Source of the DNA: Arcobacter sp. LA11
Lineage (GTDB): Bacteria > Campylobacterota > Campylobacteria > Campylobacterales > Arcobacteraceae
Assembly (NCBI RefSeq): GCF_001895145.1
Contig: NZ_BDIR01000001.1
Location: forward strand, 1-64,000
Direction of reading: 5' to 3'
DNA: 64,000 nt
In this document: one piece after another, positions 25,491 through 36,291 of the stretch
Position numbering within the stretch: the stretch's first letter is position 1
Layout of the letters: each line of letters starts with the position of its first letter
Made by a program: the position numbers and the translations under genes
Notes under the pieces: model-generated
The model's database searches: none
The model's input: the letters and a program-made list of their open reading frames with translations, nothing else
What the model was told of the DNA's origin: nothing

Positions 25491-25943
25491 ATGAAAAGAA
25501 TTTTATTTTCAGTTTTATTATTTGTTGCAACTTTTGCTAACGCTTTAAACATTGGTGATGCTACACCAGCTTTTGAAATCAAAGATCAATTTGAAAAAAA
25601 ACATAAAATAGCAAGTGATGCAAAAACTATTCTAGTTGCTGCTGATAAAGGTACTAGTGAAATATTAAGAGATTATTTTTTAGCTAAAGATGCTAAATTT
25701 TTAACTTCTAATAAAGCTTATTACGTTGCAGATATTTCTGGTATGCCAAGTTTAATTGCAAAATTCTTTGCATTACCAAAAATGAAAAAATACCCATTTT
25801 CAGTTCTATTAGTAGATGAAGAACAAACAAAATCGTTTACTAAAAAAGAAGAAAATATTACAATTTATACTGTTAAAAATGGAAAAATATCAGATATTAG
25901 ATATGTTAAAGATGCTGCAGGATTAGACTCAGTATTTAAATAA
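25491..25943 (+). CDS. Exported thioredoxin-fold-like protein without cysteines
   Basis: A 150-residue protein with a clear signal peptide (about 1-18, ending ANA). The mature part begins LNIGDATPAFEIKDQFEKKHKI, the way peroxiredoxin/TlpA-like domains begin, followed by strands (TILVAADKG, YPFSVLLVDEE). No cysteine is present, so classical thiol-disulfide chemistry is excluded. YtfJ-like periplasmic proteins are one possible relative. It has a good ribosome site (TAGGAGAAAAG) and its own terminator. Confidence 0.6.
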   Translation: MKRILFSVLLFVATFANALNIGDATPAFEIKDQFEKKHKIASDAKTILVAADKGTSEILRDYFLAKDAKFLTSNKAYYVADISGMPSLIAKFFALPKMKKYPFSVLLVDEEQTKSFTKKEENITIYTVKNGKISDIRYVKDAAGLDSVFK

Positions 25944-25972
25944 AAAATTACTAGCTTAGGCTAGTAATTTTT
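25943..25972. terminator. Bidirectional terminator
   Basis: A 13-bp stem (AAAAATTACTAGC pairing with GCTAGTAATTTTT) with a TTAG loop lies between convergent genes and includes the last bases of purN. T runs exit on both strands. Confidence 0.88.
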
Positions 25973-26534
25973 CAAACGCTTCAATTATACTTTTACTTTC
26001 TAAATCTTTTATTCTATTTTCTAAACTTTCGACTGTTTCATTTTCATTTAAAACAATCTTATTTTGAAGTATAAATTCACCTTCATCATAATTTTCATTC
26101 ACAAAGTGAATAGTACATCCAGATTCTTTCTCTTTAGCTTCTATTACTGCTTTATGTACATTTATTCCGTACATACCTTTTCCACCAAATTTTGGAAGTA
26201 ATGCAGGATGAGAATTTACAATTTTGTTTTCAAAAGTTCTTACTAAATTTTTTTCTATTTTCTTCATATATCCTGATAAAAATATATAGTCAACTTTAAA
26301 TTCATTCATCATATTAGTGATTTTTTCATCTAAGTTTTCTTCAGGATATTTACTTGTATTGATTACAAAATTTGGGATATCTTTATTCGAAGCTTTTTGC
26401 AGTACTTTTGCCGTTCTATTATTTGATATTACAAGCACTACTTGTGCATCTAAAAGATTTTCTTCACAAGCTTTTTGTATAGTGTCAAATCCACTTCCAT
26501 TGTGTGAAGATAGTATTCCTATTCTTTTCATCAT
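25956..26534 (-). CDS. purN: Phosphoribosylglycinamide formyltransferase
   Basis: Transfers a formyl group from 10-formyltetrahydrofolate to GAR in purine biosynthesis. The 192-residue protein shows the catalytic Asn and His block NSHPALLPKFGGKGMYGINVH and the Asp in NENYDEGEFI, as well as the N-terminal SSHNGSGFDTI phosphate-binding loop. The N-terminus has two consecutive Met codons, either of which could be the start. It stands between convergent and divergent neighbours and is not in a pur operon here. Confidence 0.93.
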   Translation of the reverse strand: MMKRIGILSSHNGSGFDTIQKACEENLLDAQVVLVISNNRTAKVLQKASNKDIPNFVINTSKYPEENLDEKITNMMNEFKVDYIFLSGYMKKIEKNLVRTFENKIVNSHPALLPKFGGKGMYGINVHKAVIEAKEKESGCTIHFVNENYDEGEFILQNKIVLNENETVESLENRIKDLESKSIIEAFEKLLA

Positions 26535-26600
26535 TTTCTATCCTAATTTTTTTAAAGGTCGAAATTATAGTGAATTTTCAAAAAAAATTCAAAAAATGCA

Positions 26601-27068
26601 TTATTTAATTCTCTGAGAATGAGTTAATGCGATAGCAATTGCATCTGTAATATCTAAAGGTTTTATCTCTTTTTTTATTCCAAGTAATCTTTTTACCATG
26701 AAAGCAACTTGAGTTTTATCTGCTTTTCCATTTCCAGTTACTGCTTGTTTTACTTGAAGGGGAGTATATTCTGCAAAATTTCCAAATTCTTGTAACACTT
26801 TTAGTGATATTGCACCTCTAAATTGCGCAAGTTTTATAACAGTTTTTGGGTTAAAAGCATAAAACATATCTTCAATAGAGACTTCATCAATTTTATGATT
26901 TTTAAAAATCATATCAAAACCTTCTGTCATTTCTACTATTTGCTCTTGGAGTACTTTTGTTTTTATTTTTATAAGACCTGCTTCAACTAGTTTTATATCT
27001 CTTCCATTTTTTTCAATAATTGCATATCCACAATTTCTAGTTCCGGGGTCTATTCCTAAAATTTTCAA
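26601..27068 (-). CDS. ruvC: Holliday junction resolvase
   Basis: An RNase-H-fold endonuclease that cuts Holliday junctions with RuvAB. The four acidic residues are in the expected places: Asp7 ([10 protein letters not shown]), Glu66, Asp139 and Asp142 ([13 protein letters not shown]). The length of 155 is standard. Placement beside the origin and divergent from dnaA is a common Campylobacterota arrangement. Confidence 0.96.
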   Translation of the reverse strand: MKILGIDPGTRNCGYAIIEKNGRDIKLVEAGLIKIKTKVLQEQIVEMTEGFDMIFKNHKIDEVSIEDMFYAFNPKTVIKLAQFRGAISLKVLQEFGNFAEYTPLQVKQAVTGNGKADKTQVAFMVKRLLGIKKEIKPLDITDAIAIALTHSQRIK

Positions 27069-27258
27069 CTTTTCACATTTCCTATTTTTTTAGTTTTTCA
27101 CAGTCTAAATTGCCTATATAATGGTCAAATTTAAATAAAATTTCACTTAAAAGAATTTAGTTTTTCACATATTAGTTTTTTTTTATTCACAGGTGAAAAA
27201 CTTTTAATAAAAATTTAGATATAATCTTAACAATTTATATATAAAGAGTACTTATTTA
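27069..27258. other. Origin region, part 1 (ruvC-dnaA gap) with DnaA boxes
   Basis: A gap of 190 very AT-rich bases with a cluster of DnaA-box-like 9-mers in one orientation: CTTTTCACA (27069-27077), TTTTTCACA (27094-27102 and 27161-27169) and TTATTCACA (27183-27191). An opposing GTTTTTCACC is read from 27201 back to 27192. TTATTCACA is the form reported for Campylobacterota DnaA. The sequence after the last box (27192-27258) is AT-rich and may be the unwinding element or the dnaA promoter. oriC function is inferred from this plus the dnaA context. Confidence 0.8.
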
Positions 27259-28566
27259 ATGACAAGCAAAGAGTTTTTATCAATTATTGAAAAAGAAGCT
27301 AATCCAGCAGATTATAAAAAATATTTAAAACAACTATCATACAAAAAAATTTCGTCTGATGATAAACTAGCAGTCTTTGAAGTTTCTAATAAATATATTG
27401 CTTCATGGATAAAAAGTAAATTTACTCCTGTTATTCAGCACTGTTTCGAAGTTTACGACGGAACTAAGCCTGATGTAGAAATAAAAATCACAGGTGAAAA
27501 AAAGAGTAAAAAAGAGATTATCTCTGAAAAAGCAAAAAATGAAACAGCTGAAAGTACTATTTTAAACCCATCTTATACATTTGATTCTTTTGTAGTAGGT
27601 TCTTCAAATCAGATGGCTTATAACGCATCTTTGGCAGTTGCAAGTAAACCAGGTATTCAATACAACCCACTTTTTTTATATGGTGGAACTGGTCTTGGAA
27701 AAACTCACCTTTTACAAGCAATAGGAAATGATGCAATTGAACATGGAAAGACTGTTATATACGTAACAATTGAGCAATTCATGAACGATTTTACATTTTC
27801 AATCAAAAATAAAAATATGGAACATTTTAGAAGTAAATATAGAAAATGTGACGTTTTATTAATCGATGATATTCAATTTTTATCTGGAAAAGAACAAACT
27901 CAAGAAGAGTTTTTTCACACATTTAACGAATTACATAATGCAAAAAAACAAATTGTAATGACTTCTGATAGACTACCTTCTCAAATTGCAGGTTTAGTTG
28001 ACAGATTAAAATCTAGATTTGAGTGGGGATTAACAGCTGATATCCAAATTCCAGGGCTTGAAACAAAAATTGCAATTATTGAAAAAAAATCTGAATTAAA
28101 TGGTATTCACCTTACACGTGAAATTATAAATTATATTGCTACAAACCTTGATAACTCTATTAGAGAAATTGAAGGTGTGCTAATTAGAATCAATGCAAGT
28201 GCCTCTTTACTAAATCAAGAGATTAATTTAGAACTTGCACAAAGTCTTTTAAAAGAACAAATTAAAGAGAAAAAAGAAAATATCAAATTACCTGATATTA
28301 TTTCACTTGTTGCAACTGAATTAAATATCAAACCAAGTGATATAAAATCAAAAAAGAGAACAGCAACTGTTGCAAATGCAAGAAGAGTTGTAATTTACCT
28401 ATCTAGGGAACTTACACATAACTCTATGCCAGATATTGCAAAATTTTTAGGTATGAAAGATCATAGTTCTATTTCAAAAAATATTCAAAAAACAAATGAA
28501 TTGATTGAAACAGATGAAAACTTTAAATTAATCATACAAAATTTAAAAAATAAAATCATAAATTAA
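27259..28566 (+). CDS. dnaA: Chromosomal replication initiator DnaA
   Basis: The 435-residue initiator binds DnaA boxes and opens the origin. It has an N-terminal DnaB/adaptor-contact domain (1-85), a short linker, and the AAA+ domain with Walker A GGTGLGKTH (about 141-149) and Walker B LLIDDIQFL. The initiator-specific helices follow, then the C-terminal box-binding domain with the DnaA signature MKDHSSISKNIQK. The linker is short, as usual for this phylum. No ribosome site of note precedes the ATG. Confidence 0.98.
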   Translation: MTSKEFLSIIEKEANPADYKKYLKQLSYKKISSDDKLAVFEVSNKYIASWIKSKFTPVIQHCFEVYDGTKPDVEIKITGEKKSKKEIISEKAKNETAESTILNPSYTFDSFVVGSSNQMAYNASLAVASKPGIQYNPLFLYGGTGLGKTHLLQAIGNDAIEHGKTVIYVTIEQFMNDFTFSIKNKNMEHFRSKYRKCDVLLIDDIQFLSGKEQTQEEFFHTFNELHNAKKQIVMTSDRLPSQIAGLVDRLKSRFEWGLTADIQIPGLETKIAIIEKKSELNGIHLTREIINYIATNLDNSIREIEGVLIRINASASLLNQEINLELAQSLLKEQIKEKKENIKLPDIISLVATELNIKPSDIKSKKRTATVANARRVVIYLSRELTHNSMPDIAKFLGMKDHSSISKNIQKTNELIETDENFKLIIQNLKNKIIN

Positions 28567-28732
28567 GGAGCTGGAAAAAAAGTTTAAGACAAAAGTGTGA
28601 AAAGGTGTGAACTATTATCTCTGTTTATTCACGTACAAAAAGTACGACTGAATAAGCTTTAGAGTAATATTTTCATCTTTTCACATGGTCTACTACTTCC
28701 ACTACTTAAATATAATATATAGGAGCTAATAA
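28567..28732. other. Origin region, part 2 (dnaA-dnaN gap) with DnaA boxes
   Basis: A second cluster of box-like 9-mers: CTTTTCACA read leftward (28604-28596), TAGTTCACA read leftward (28614-28606), TTATTCACG (28625-28633), CTTATTCAG read leftward (28656-28648) and CTTTTCACA (28677-28685). A two-sided box arrangement around dnaA would be the bipartite origin type described for Helicobacter pylori. The middle pair of boxes is also part of a long hairpin. Confidence 0.7.
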
Positions 28733-29803
28733 ATGAAGTTCATAATAACAAAAAGCATATTTGAGAATATTGTCTCATCAATGCAACCATTTTTAGAAAA
28801 AAAAGATGCAAGTTCAATTACTTCACATATCTATTTAGAAGTAAATGATACAAAGCTTATTCTAAAAGCTACTGATTATGAGATAGGATTAGAATGTCAA
28901 ATTGAATCTATAAGTGAAGCTATTTATGGAAAAGCAACTGTAAATGGTTCAAATTTACTTGGAATTATTAAAAGATTAAAAGATACAGATATTATAATTG
29001 AAACTGCTGATAATAATCTAATTATAAAACAAAACAAGTCTACATTTAAATTACCAATGTATGATGCAGATGAATATCCAAATCTAATTTTAAATGATAA
29101 TTTAAACCATTTAGATATTTCTACTATTAATTTAATTAATTCTATTAGAAAAATTACACCAGCTATTGATAACAATAATCCTAAGTTTGAATTAAATGGT
29201 GCATTAATAGATATTAAAAGTTCTAAAATAAATTTTGTTTCTACAGATACTAGAAGATTAGCTATTTCATATTTACAAAATATATCAAATGCAGAAGCTC
29301 AATTTATTATTCCTAAAAAAGCAATAATTGAAATTCAAAAACTGTTTTTAGATGAAGCTAATATTTCTTATGATGAAAACAATCTAATTGTTTCTAATAA
29401 CAATATGAAATTTTTTACTAAATTAATCAATGGTAAATTTCCAGATTATGAAAGAATTATTCCTGCTAATTTAAAATATAATTTATCAATTCCTAAAAAT
29501 GTATTAGTAGAATCTATTAAATTAGTAACTTCACTATTTTCAAATATTAAAATTACATTTAAACCAAATTCTATAGTATTTGAATCTTTAGATGAAGATA
29601 CAGAATCAAAAACACAAATTGATATTGAGTTAAATATTGATTCTGATTTTTACCTTGCAGTTAATGCAAAATATTTATTAGACTTTTTAAGTCAAACAAA
29701 CAATGAAAATGTAGCTATTGGATTTAACGAATCTAATTTACCATTCTATTTAGAAGATGAAAAATTCTTTACAATCGTAATGCCAATAGTTTTAGAAAAA
29801 TAG
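28733..29803 (+). CDS. dnaN: DNA polymerase III beta sliding clamp
   Basis: The 356-residue ring-forming clamp tethers the replicative polymerase. The three-domain repeated fold is visible, with KFPDYERIIP in the central domain and a short C-terminal FTIVMPIV that forms part of the clamp surface. A good ribosome site (AGGAGCTAATAA) precedes the ATG. It lies in the dnaA-dnaN-gyrB series and 19 bp before gyrB. Confidence 0.96.
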   Translation: MKFIITKSIFENIVSSMQPFLEKKDASSITSHIYLEVNDTKLILKATDYEIGLECQIESISEAIYGKATVNGSNLLGIIKRLKDTDIIIETADNNLIIKQNKSTFKLPMYDADEYPNLILNDNLNHLDISTINLINSIRKITPAIDNNNPKFELNGALIDIKSSKINFVSTDTRRLAISYLQNISNAEAQFIIPKKAIIEIQKLFLDEANISYDENNLIVSNNNMKFFTKLINGKFPDYERIIPANLKYNLSIPKNVLVESIKLVTSLFSNIKITFKPNSIVFESLDEDTESKTQIDIELNIDSDFYLAVNAKYLLDFLSQTNNENVAIGFNESNLPFYLEDEKFFTIVMPIVLEK

Positions 29804-29822
29804 AAGAGAGAAGGAAACCTAA

Positions 29823-32144
<2,322 letters not shown>

Positions 32145-32161
32145 AAGTTCATTTTTTATCC

Positions 32162-32206
32162 TACGTTAGAGGAGTAATTTTACTCCTCACGTACTTTAAT
32201 TTTTTT
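32162..32206 (+). terminator. gyrB terminator
   Basis: GAGGAGTA/TACTCCTC stem with a four-base loop, lengthened by flanking TACGT/ACGTA across a two-base bulge, and followed after a few bases by a T run (TTTAATTTTTTT). Confidence 0.88.
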
Positions 32207-32319
32207 CCCAAAAATCATCTTCTTTTATAATTTTTATATATATAAATAATCTTTTTTGAAATTATTACATTTCTTTGATATAATGAAATACTAATGTATT
32301 TATCCTCAAAGGAATAAAA

Positions 32320-33492
32320 ATGGAAATTTCAAAGTTATCAATATCAAACTCACTAAATAATATATCAAATAAAAAAACTGATACTTCTGAATTTATAAAT
32401 TCAAAACTATTTTCTAATAATCTATTGAATCAAATAAATGAAGATGAAAAAAACGAAAAAATGTCTAATCCAGATCTTTTAGATGGTGTAACTTATAATC
32501 CATATACAGATAAATATACTCTTGTTTTGGATGATTATGGAGTAAATAAAAGTGAAACTAAATCTCTAATAGTATTGGATGGTTCCACTAAAATAATTTC
32601 AGATAAACCAATTACAGAAGAGTATTTACAAGAAAGATATGAAAAAATACAATATTTTTTTAAAACAGAATTTGAAGATTTACATAAACAAGTGGATGCT
32701 GATAATGGAATATTAGATGGTATGGGAATAAGTATGCATGGTTTTAGCCAACGTGATAGTTGGGGAATTGTTAAAATAGATGGTGAATATATTGATATAG
32801 ATGCTGATGAATTCCAAAAACATTATGAAATATATCGAACAAGTATGTATGAAGAAGAGACTCCAGTAGTTGATTCTTATATTTCAGAACTTCATGCTAG
32901 TAAATTATCTTTTGAAAATGCAGAAGAATTTGAATATTATATGAATAAAAAAGAGTGGAATGGTAGCCATAAAAATGAAATATATAGAAAAATTTCACTG
33001 GCAGCTAATTTAGGATTAATAGAAGAAGGAAACCAAACTCATTTTTCAGAATTATATCAAACAAATAAAGCTTCTTATATTTTTAAAAATATAGAAAATG
33101 ATATTTTATCACAAGCAGTTTTAGACAGTATAGGAGAAGAATATAGTGGGACGATGGAAAGTATAATGTATAATGTTTTATTTGGTACAGATGATAAGTA
33201 TTTTCAAAATAAACTTAATGAATTTGCTAAAGAACTAAAGGACAATCCATCTAAATACGACAGTGTAAATAGTGATTTTACTTTTACAGGTAATATTAAT
33301 TTTGATGAAAATTCTACTGAAGAGTATAAAGCTTTTATAACAAATACTTTAATTGATTTTATAGAAAATCAAAAATCTGACTATGTAGATGAAGATTATT
33401 CTGTTGATGATTCATATAGACAGGATTGGTCTTTTGCTTATTCATTTAATGCAATAATTAATAATCTAAAAGATTCTATATCAAGAGCATAA
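32320..33492 (+). CDS. Unknown 390-residue acidic soluble protein
   Basis: I do not recognise this gene. It has no signal peptide, membrane segment or cysteine, a polar low-complexity N-terminus rich in Ser/Asn (SKLSISNSLNNISNKK), and a very acidic body with many Asp/Glu/Tyr. The strings HGFSQRDSWGIVKIDGEYIDID and DADEFQKHYEIYRTSM look folded. There is a good ribosome site (CAAAGGAATAAAA) and spacing typical of an independent gene. The start resembles the N-terminus of flagellar or secreted accessory proteins in style only. It lies between gyrB and an ABC-F gene with no operonic link to either. Confidence 0.75.
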   Translation: MEISKLSISNSLNNISNKKTDTSEFINSKLFSNNLLNQINEDEKNEKMSNPDLLDGVTYNPYTDKYTLVLDDYGVNKSETKSLIVLDGSTKIISDKPITEEYLQERYEKIQYFFKTEFEDLHKQVDADNGILDGMGISMHGFSQRDSWGIVKIDGEYIDIDADEFQKHYEIYRTSMYEEETPVVDSYISELHASKLSFENAEEFEYYMNKKEWNGSHKNEIYRKISLAANLGLIEEGNQTHFSELYQTNKASYIFKNIENDILSQAVLDSIGEEYSGTMESIMYNVLFGTDDKYFQNKLNEFAKELKDNPSKYDSVNSDFTFTGNINFDENSTEEYKAFITNTLIDFIENQKSDYVDEDYSVDDSYRQDWSFAYSFNAIINNLKDSISRA

Positions 33493-33571
33493 ATTTTTTA
33501 GCTTTATAAATATATAACCCTTCATACCGTATAATCCCGAATTCAAAATAAAAACATCAAAAAAGAGAATT

Positions 33572-35308
33572 ATGATAGAACTAATCAATATATCAAAAAG
33601 CTACCCAACAGGTAAACTTTATAGTGAACTAAACTTACGTTTAAACTCAGGGGATAAAGTTGGTCTTGTAGGACGAAATGGTACAGGAAAATCTACACTT
33701 TTTAAACTTATTTTAAGCGAAGAACAGCAAGATTCTGGGGAGATAAAATTTCCAAAAGCTTATAAAATAGGAGCTTTAAAACAGTATTTTGATTTTACAA
33801 AAAAAACTTTGATTGATGAAACGGCATTAGCTTTAAGTGAAGATGACAAATATGATATTTATAAAGCTGAAAAGATATTGTTTGGTCTTGGTTTTACAAT
33901 AGAAGATTTAGAAAAAAATCCTAAATCTTTTTCTGGTGGTTATCAAATTAGAATAAACCTAGCAAAACTACTTCTTACAGAACCAAATATGCTTTTATTA
34001 GATGAGCCTACAAACTACTTAGATATTCTTTCAATTAGATGGTTAAAAGCCTTTTTAAAATCTTTTCAAGGTGAAGTAATACTTATCACTCACGATAGAG
34101 AATTTATGGATAGTGTTTGTACTCATACTTTAGGAATAGTTAGACGAAGTGCATTTATGATTCCAGGTGGGACACGAAAATTCTATGAACAAATATTAGC
34201 AAATGAAGAACACCATGAAAAACAAAAAATTGCACAAGAAAAAAAGATTAAAGACCTTGAAGAGTTTATTGCTAAAAATAAAGCAAGAGCAGCAACAGCA
34301 ACACTAGCACAATCAAAAGTAAAAATCTTAGAAAAAATGGAAATATTAGAAGATATCGATTATGATGCAAATTTAAAATTTGATTTTAATTACAAAGAAA
34401 CAGCAGCAAAATTTTTAGTTGAAGTAAAAGACTTAAGTTTTGGATACACTCCTGAAAATACGCTTTTTAAAAATATAACTTTTGCACTTTCACGTGGTGA
34501 AACTATTGGAATAATAGGTAAAAATGGTAAAGGTAAATCAACTTTATTAAATGCTATTGCAGGAGAATTAGAAGCACAAATTGGAAATGTTGATTTCCAT
34601 CCATCTTGTGTTTTTGGACATTTTGGACAGACAAATATTTCACATCTTAATAAAGACAATACAATCATGGATGAGATTTATAGTGTAAATCATAAACTTC
34701 CAGAAGCGGTGATTAGAAGTATTTGTGGGATTATGATGTTTTCTGGAGATAATGCTAAGAAAAAAATCTCACTTCTTTCAGGTGGAGAAAAATCAAGAGT
34801 AATGCTTGGTAAGATTATTGCACAAGATGTAAATCTTCTTTTCCTTGATGAGCCAACTAACCACTTGGATATTGATTCAATCGATGCACTTACAAATGCA
34901 ATTAAAGCATTTCAAGGTTCTTGTATGATTGTAACACACTCTGAAGAGTTATTAAGAGCTGTGTGTGATAGATTGATTGTATTTACAAATGATGGGGCTG
35001 ATTATTTCAATGGAACTTATGATGAGTTCTTAGAAAAGATTGGTTGGGAAGAAGATGATGGAACTACTAAAAAGAAAGTTGAAAAACCAAAAAGAAACAA
35101 AAAAGAGATTAAAAAACTAAGAGCTGCAATTGTTACCCAAAAAAGTAAAACAACATCTCCAATAAAAAAAGAGATAGAAGAACTTGAAGAATTAATTCCT
35201 ACATTAAGTGGAAAACAAAGATCTCAAAAAAGTACACAACTTTTAGACTTACAAGATAAACTTGAAAAGCTAAATGTAGAGTTTCAGAAAAAATTGGATG
35301 AAGTTTAA
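33572..35308 (+). CDS. ABC-F family ATPase (translation factor type)
   Basis: A soluble protein with two ABC domains joined by a charged linker. Domain 1 has GLVGRNGTGKST, SFSGGYQIR and LLLDEPTNYLD. The linker (about residues 205-270) is rich in Lys/Glu, as in the P-site-contacting arm. Domain 2 has GIIGKNGKGKST, LLSGGEKSR and LFLDEPTNHLD. A C-terminal coiled-coil (about 500-578) resembles Uup/YfmR relatives. The family acts on ribosomes or confers ribosome-targeted antibiotic protection; which of these applies here is unclear. 578 residues. Confidence 0.88.
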   Translation: MIELINISKSYPTGKLYSELNLRLNSGDKVGLVGRNGTGKSTLFKLILSEEQQDSGEIKFPKAYKIGALKQYFDFTKKTLIDETALALSEDDKYDIYKAEKILFGLGFTIEDLEKNPKSFSGGYQIRINLAKLLLTEPNMLLLDEPTNYLDILSIRWLKAFLKSFQGEVILITHDREFMDSVCTHTLGIVRRSAFMIPGGTRKFYEQILANEEHHEKQKIAQEKKIKDLEEFIAKNKARAATATLAQSKVKILEKMEILEDIDYDANLKFDFNYKETAAKFLVEVKDLSFGYTPENTLFKNITFALSRGETIGIIGKNGKGKSTLLNAIAGELEAQIGNVDFHPSCVFGHFGQTNISHLNKDNTIMDEIYSVNHKLPEAVIRSICGIMMFSGDNAKKKISLLSGGEKSRVMLGKIIAQDVNLLFLDEPTNHLDIDSIDALTNAIKAFQGSCMIVTHSEELLRAVCDRLIVFTNDGADYFNGTYDEFLEKIGWEEDDGTTKKKVEKPKRNKKEIKKLRAAIVTQKSKTTSPIKKEIEELEELIPTLSGKQRSQKSTQLLDLQDKLEKLNVEFQKKLDEV

Positions 35309-35394
35309 AATAAAATAGAAAAATTAGTTTATAAGTTTATGTTTTTTTTAAATTTTGCTATAATATTGATATATATCAAGGAAAAGGTTTCAAA

Positions 35395-36276
35395 ATGAAC
35401 TTTATAAAATCTGTTTTATCATTATTATTGATAGCTAATTTTTTATTTGCAGATAGTAATAATATTAAAAATGATGGTATTCCATCAATAGTTTCACTTA
35501 ATTGGGTAAAAAATAATATAAGTAATCCAAATCTAGTAATTGTAGATTTAAGAGAAAAAAAAGAGTATGAAAAAGAGCATATTAAAAATGCAGTGAATAT
35601 TCCGGGATTAAAATCTTTGTTTGATGATAAATTTTTCATGCCAAAGCTCGATTTTTTGAAAGAATTATTTAGTGAAGCAGGTATTGATAGTAATAGTTTG
35701 GTTTTAGCATATGATAATGGTGATTTTATTTGGGCTGCAAGGTTTTATTGGATTTTAGAAACTTTAGGTCATGACCAAGTTGGTATTTTAAAAGTTGGCT
35801 ATAGTGATTGGTTAAAAGAACAATTAGCAACATCTACTGGTGCTTTTAAAGCTAAAAGAAAAGAATTTGTTCCTAGAATTAACAACGAAAAAGTAGAAAC
35901 AAAATTAAGTACACTATTTTCAGTTGGTAAAAAAACTATTATTGATGGAAGAAAAAGTTCTCATTATAAAGGTAAAGAATCAACTGCTAAAAGATTTGGG
36001 CATATTCCAACAGCTAAAAATTATGCCTGTACTCAAAACTATCAAGTTACATCAAATGGTAACAAAATGAAAGATCTAGATGAACTAAAAAATCTTTATA
36101 AAGATATTCCAAAAGATAAAGAGATTATCTTATATTGTGATGGTGGAGCAGAAGCTGCATTAAATTATATAGTTTTACAAGAGTTAGGTTATAAAGCATC
36201 AGTATATGATGGCTCTTGGTTAGAGTGGGGAAATGATTCGGTTGTTCCAATTGAAAATCCATCAGAGAAAAAGTAG
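35395..36276 (+). CDS. Exported two-domain rhodanese (sulfurtransferase)
   Basis: A periplasmic thiosulfate- or mercaptopyruvate-type sulfurtransferase. The signal peptide covers about 1-20 (ending LFADS). Domain 1 (about 30-150) starts VIVDLREKKEYEKEHIKNAVNIPG but has Asp instead of Cys at its loop (LAYDNGDF), as in two-domain family members. Domain 2 (about 175-285) carries the active Cys248 in LYCDGGAEAAL. The next gene, a sensor kinase, begins 15 bp after the stop, so they are probably co-transcribed. Confidence 0.85.
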   Translation: MNFIKSVLSLLLIANFLFADSNNIKNDGIPSIVSLNWVKNNISNPNLVIVDLREKKEYEKEHIKNAVNIPGLKSLFDDKFFMPKLDFLKELFSEAGIDSNSLVLAYDNGDFIWAARFYWILETLGHDQVGILKVGYSDWLKEQLATSTGAFKAKRKEFVPRINNEKVETKLSTLFSVGKKTIIDGRKSSHYKGKESTAKRFGHIPTAKNYACTQNYQVTSNGNKMKDLDELKNLYKDIPKDKEIILYCDGGAEAALNYIVLQELGYKASVYDGSWLEWGNDSVVPIENPSEKK

Positions 36277-36291
36277 TAAAGAATATAATTA

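Noticed and set aside
28596-28614. TGTGA-containing bases in the dnaA-dnaN gap as a further Crp-type site
   Set aside because: The two TGTGA copies are direct, not inverted with six-base spacing, and fit the DnaA-box cluster better.
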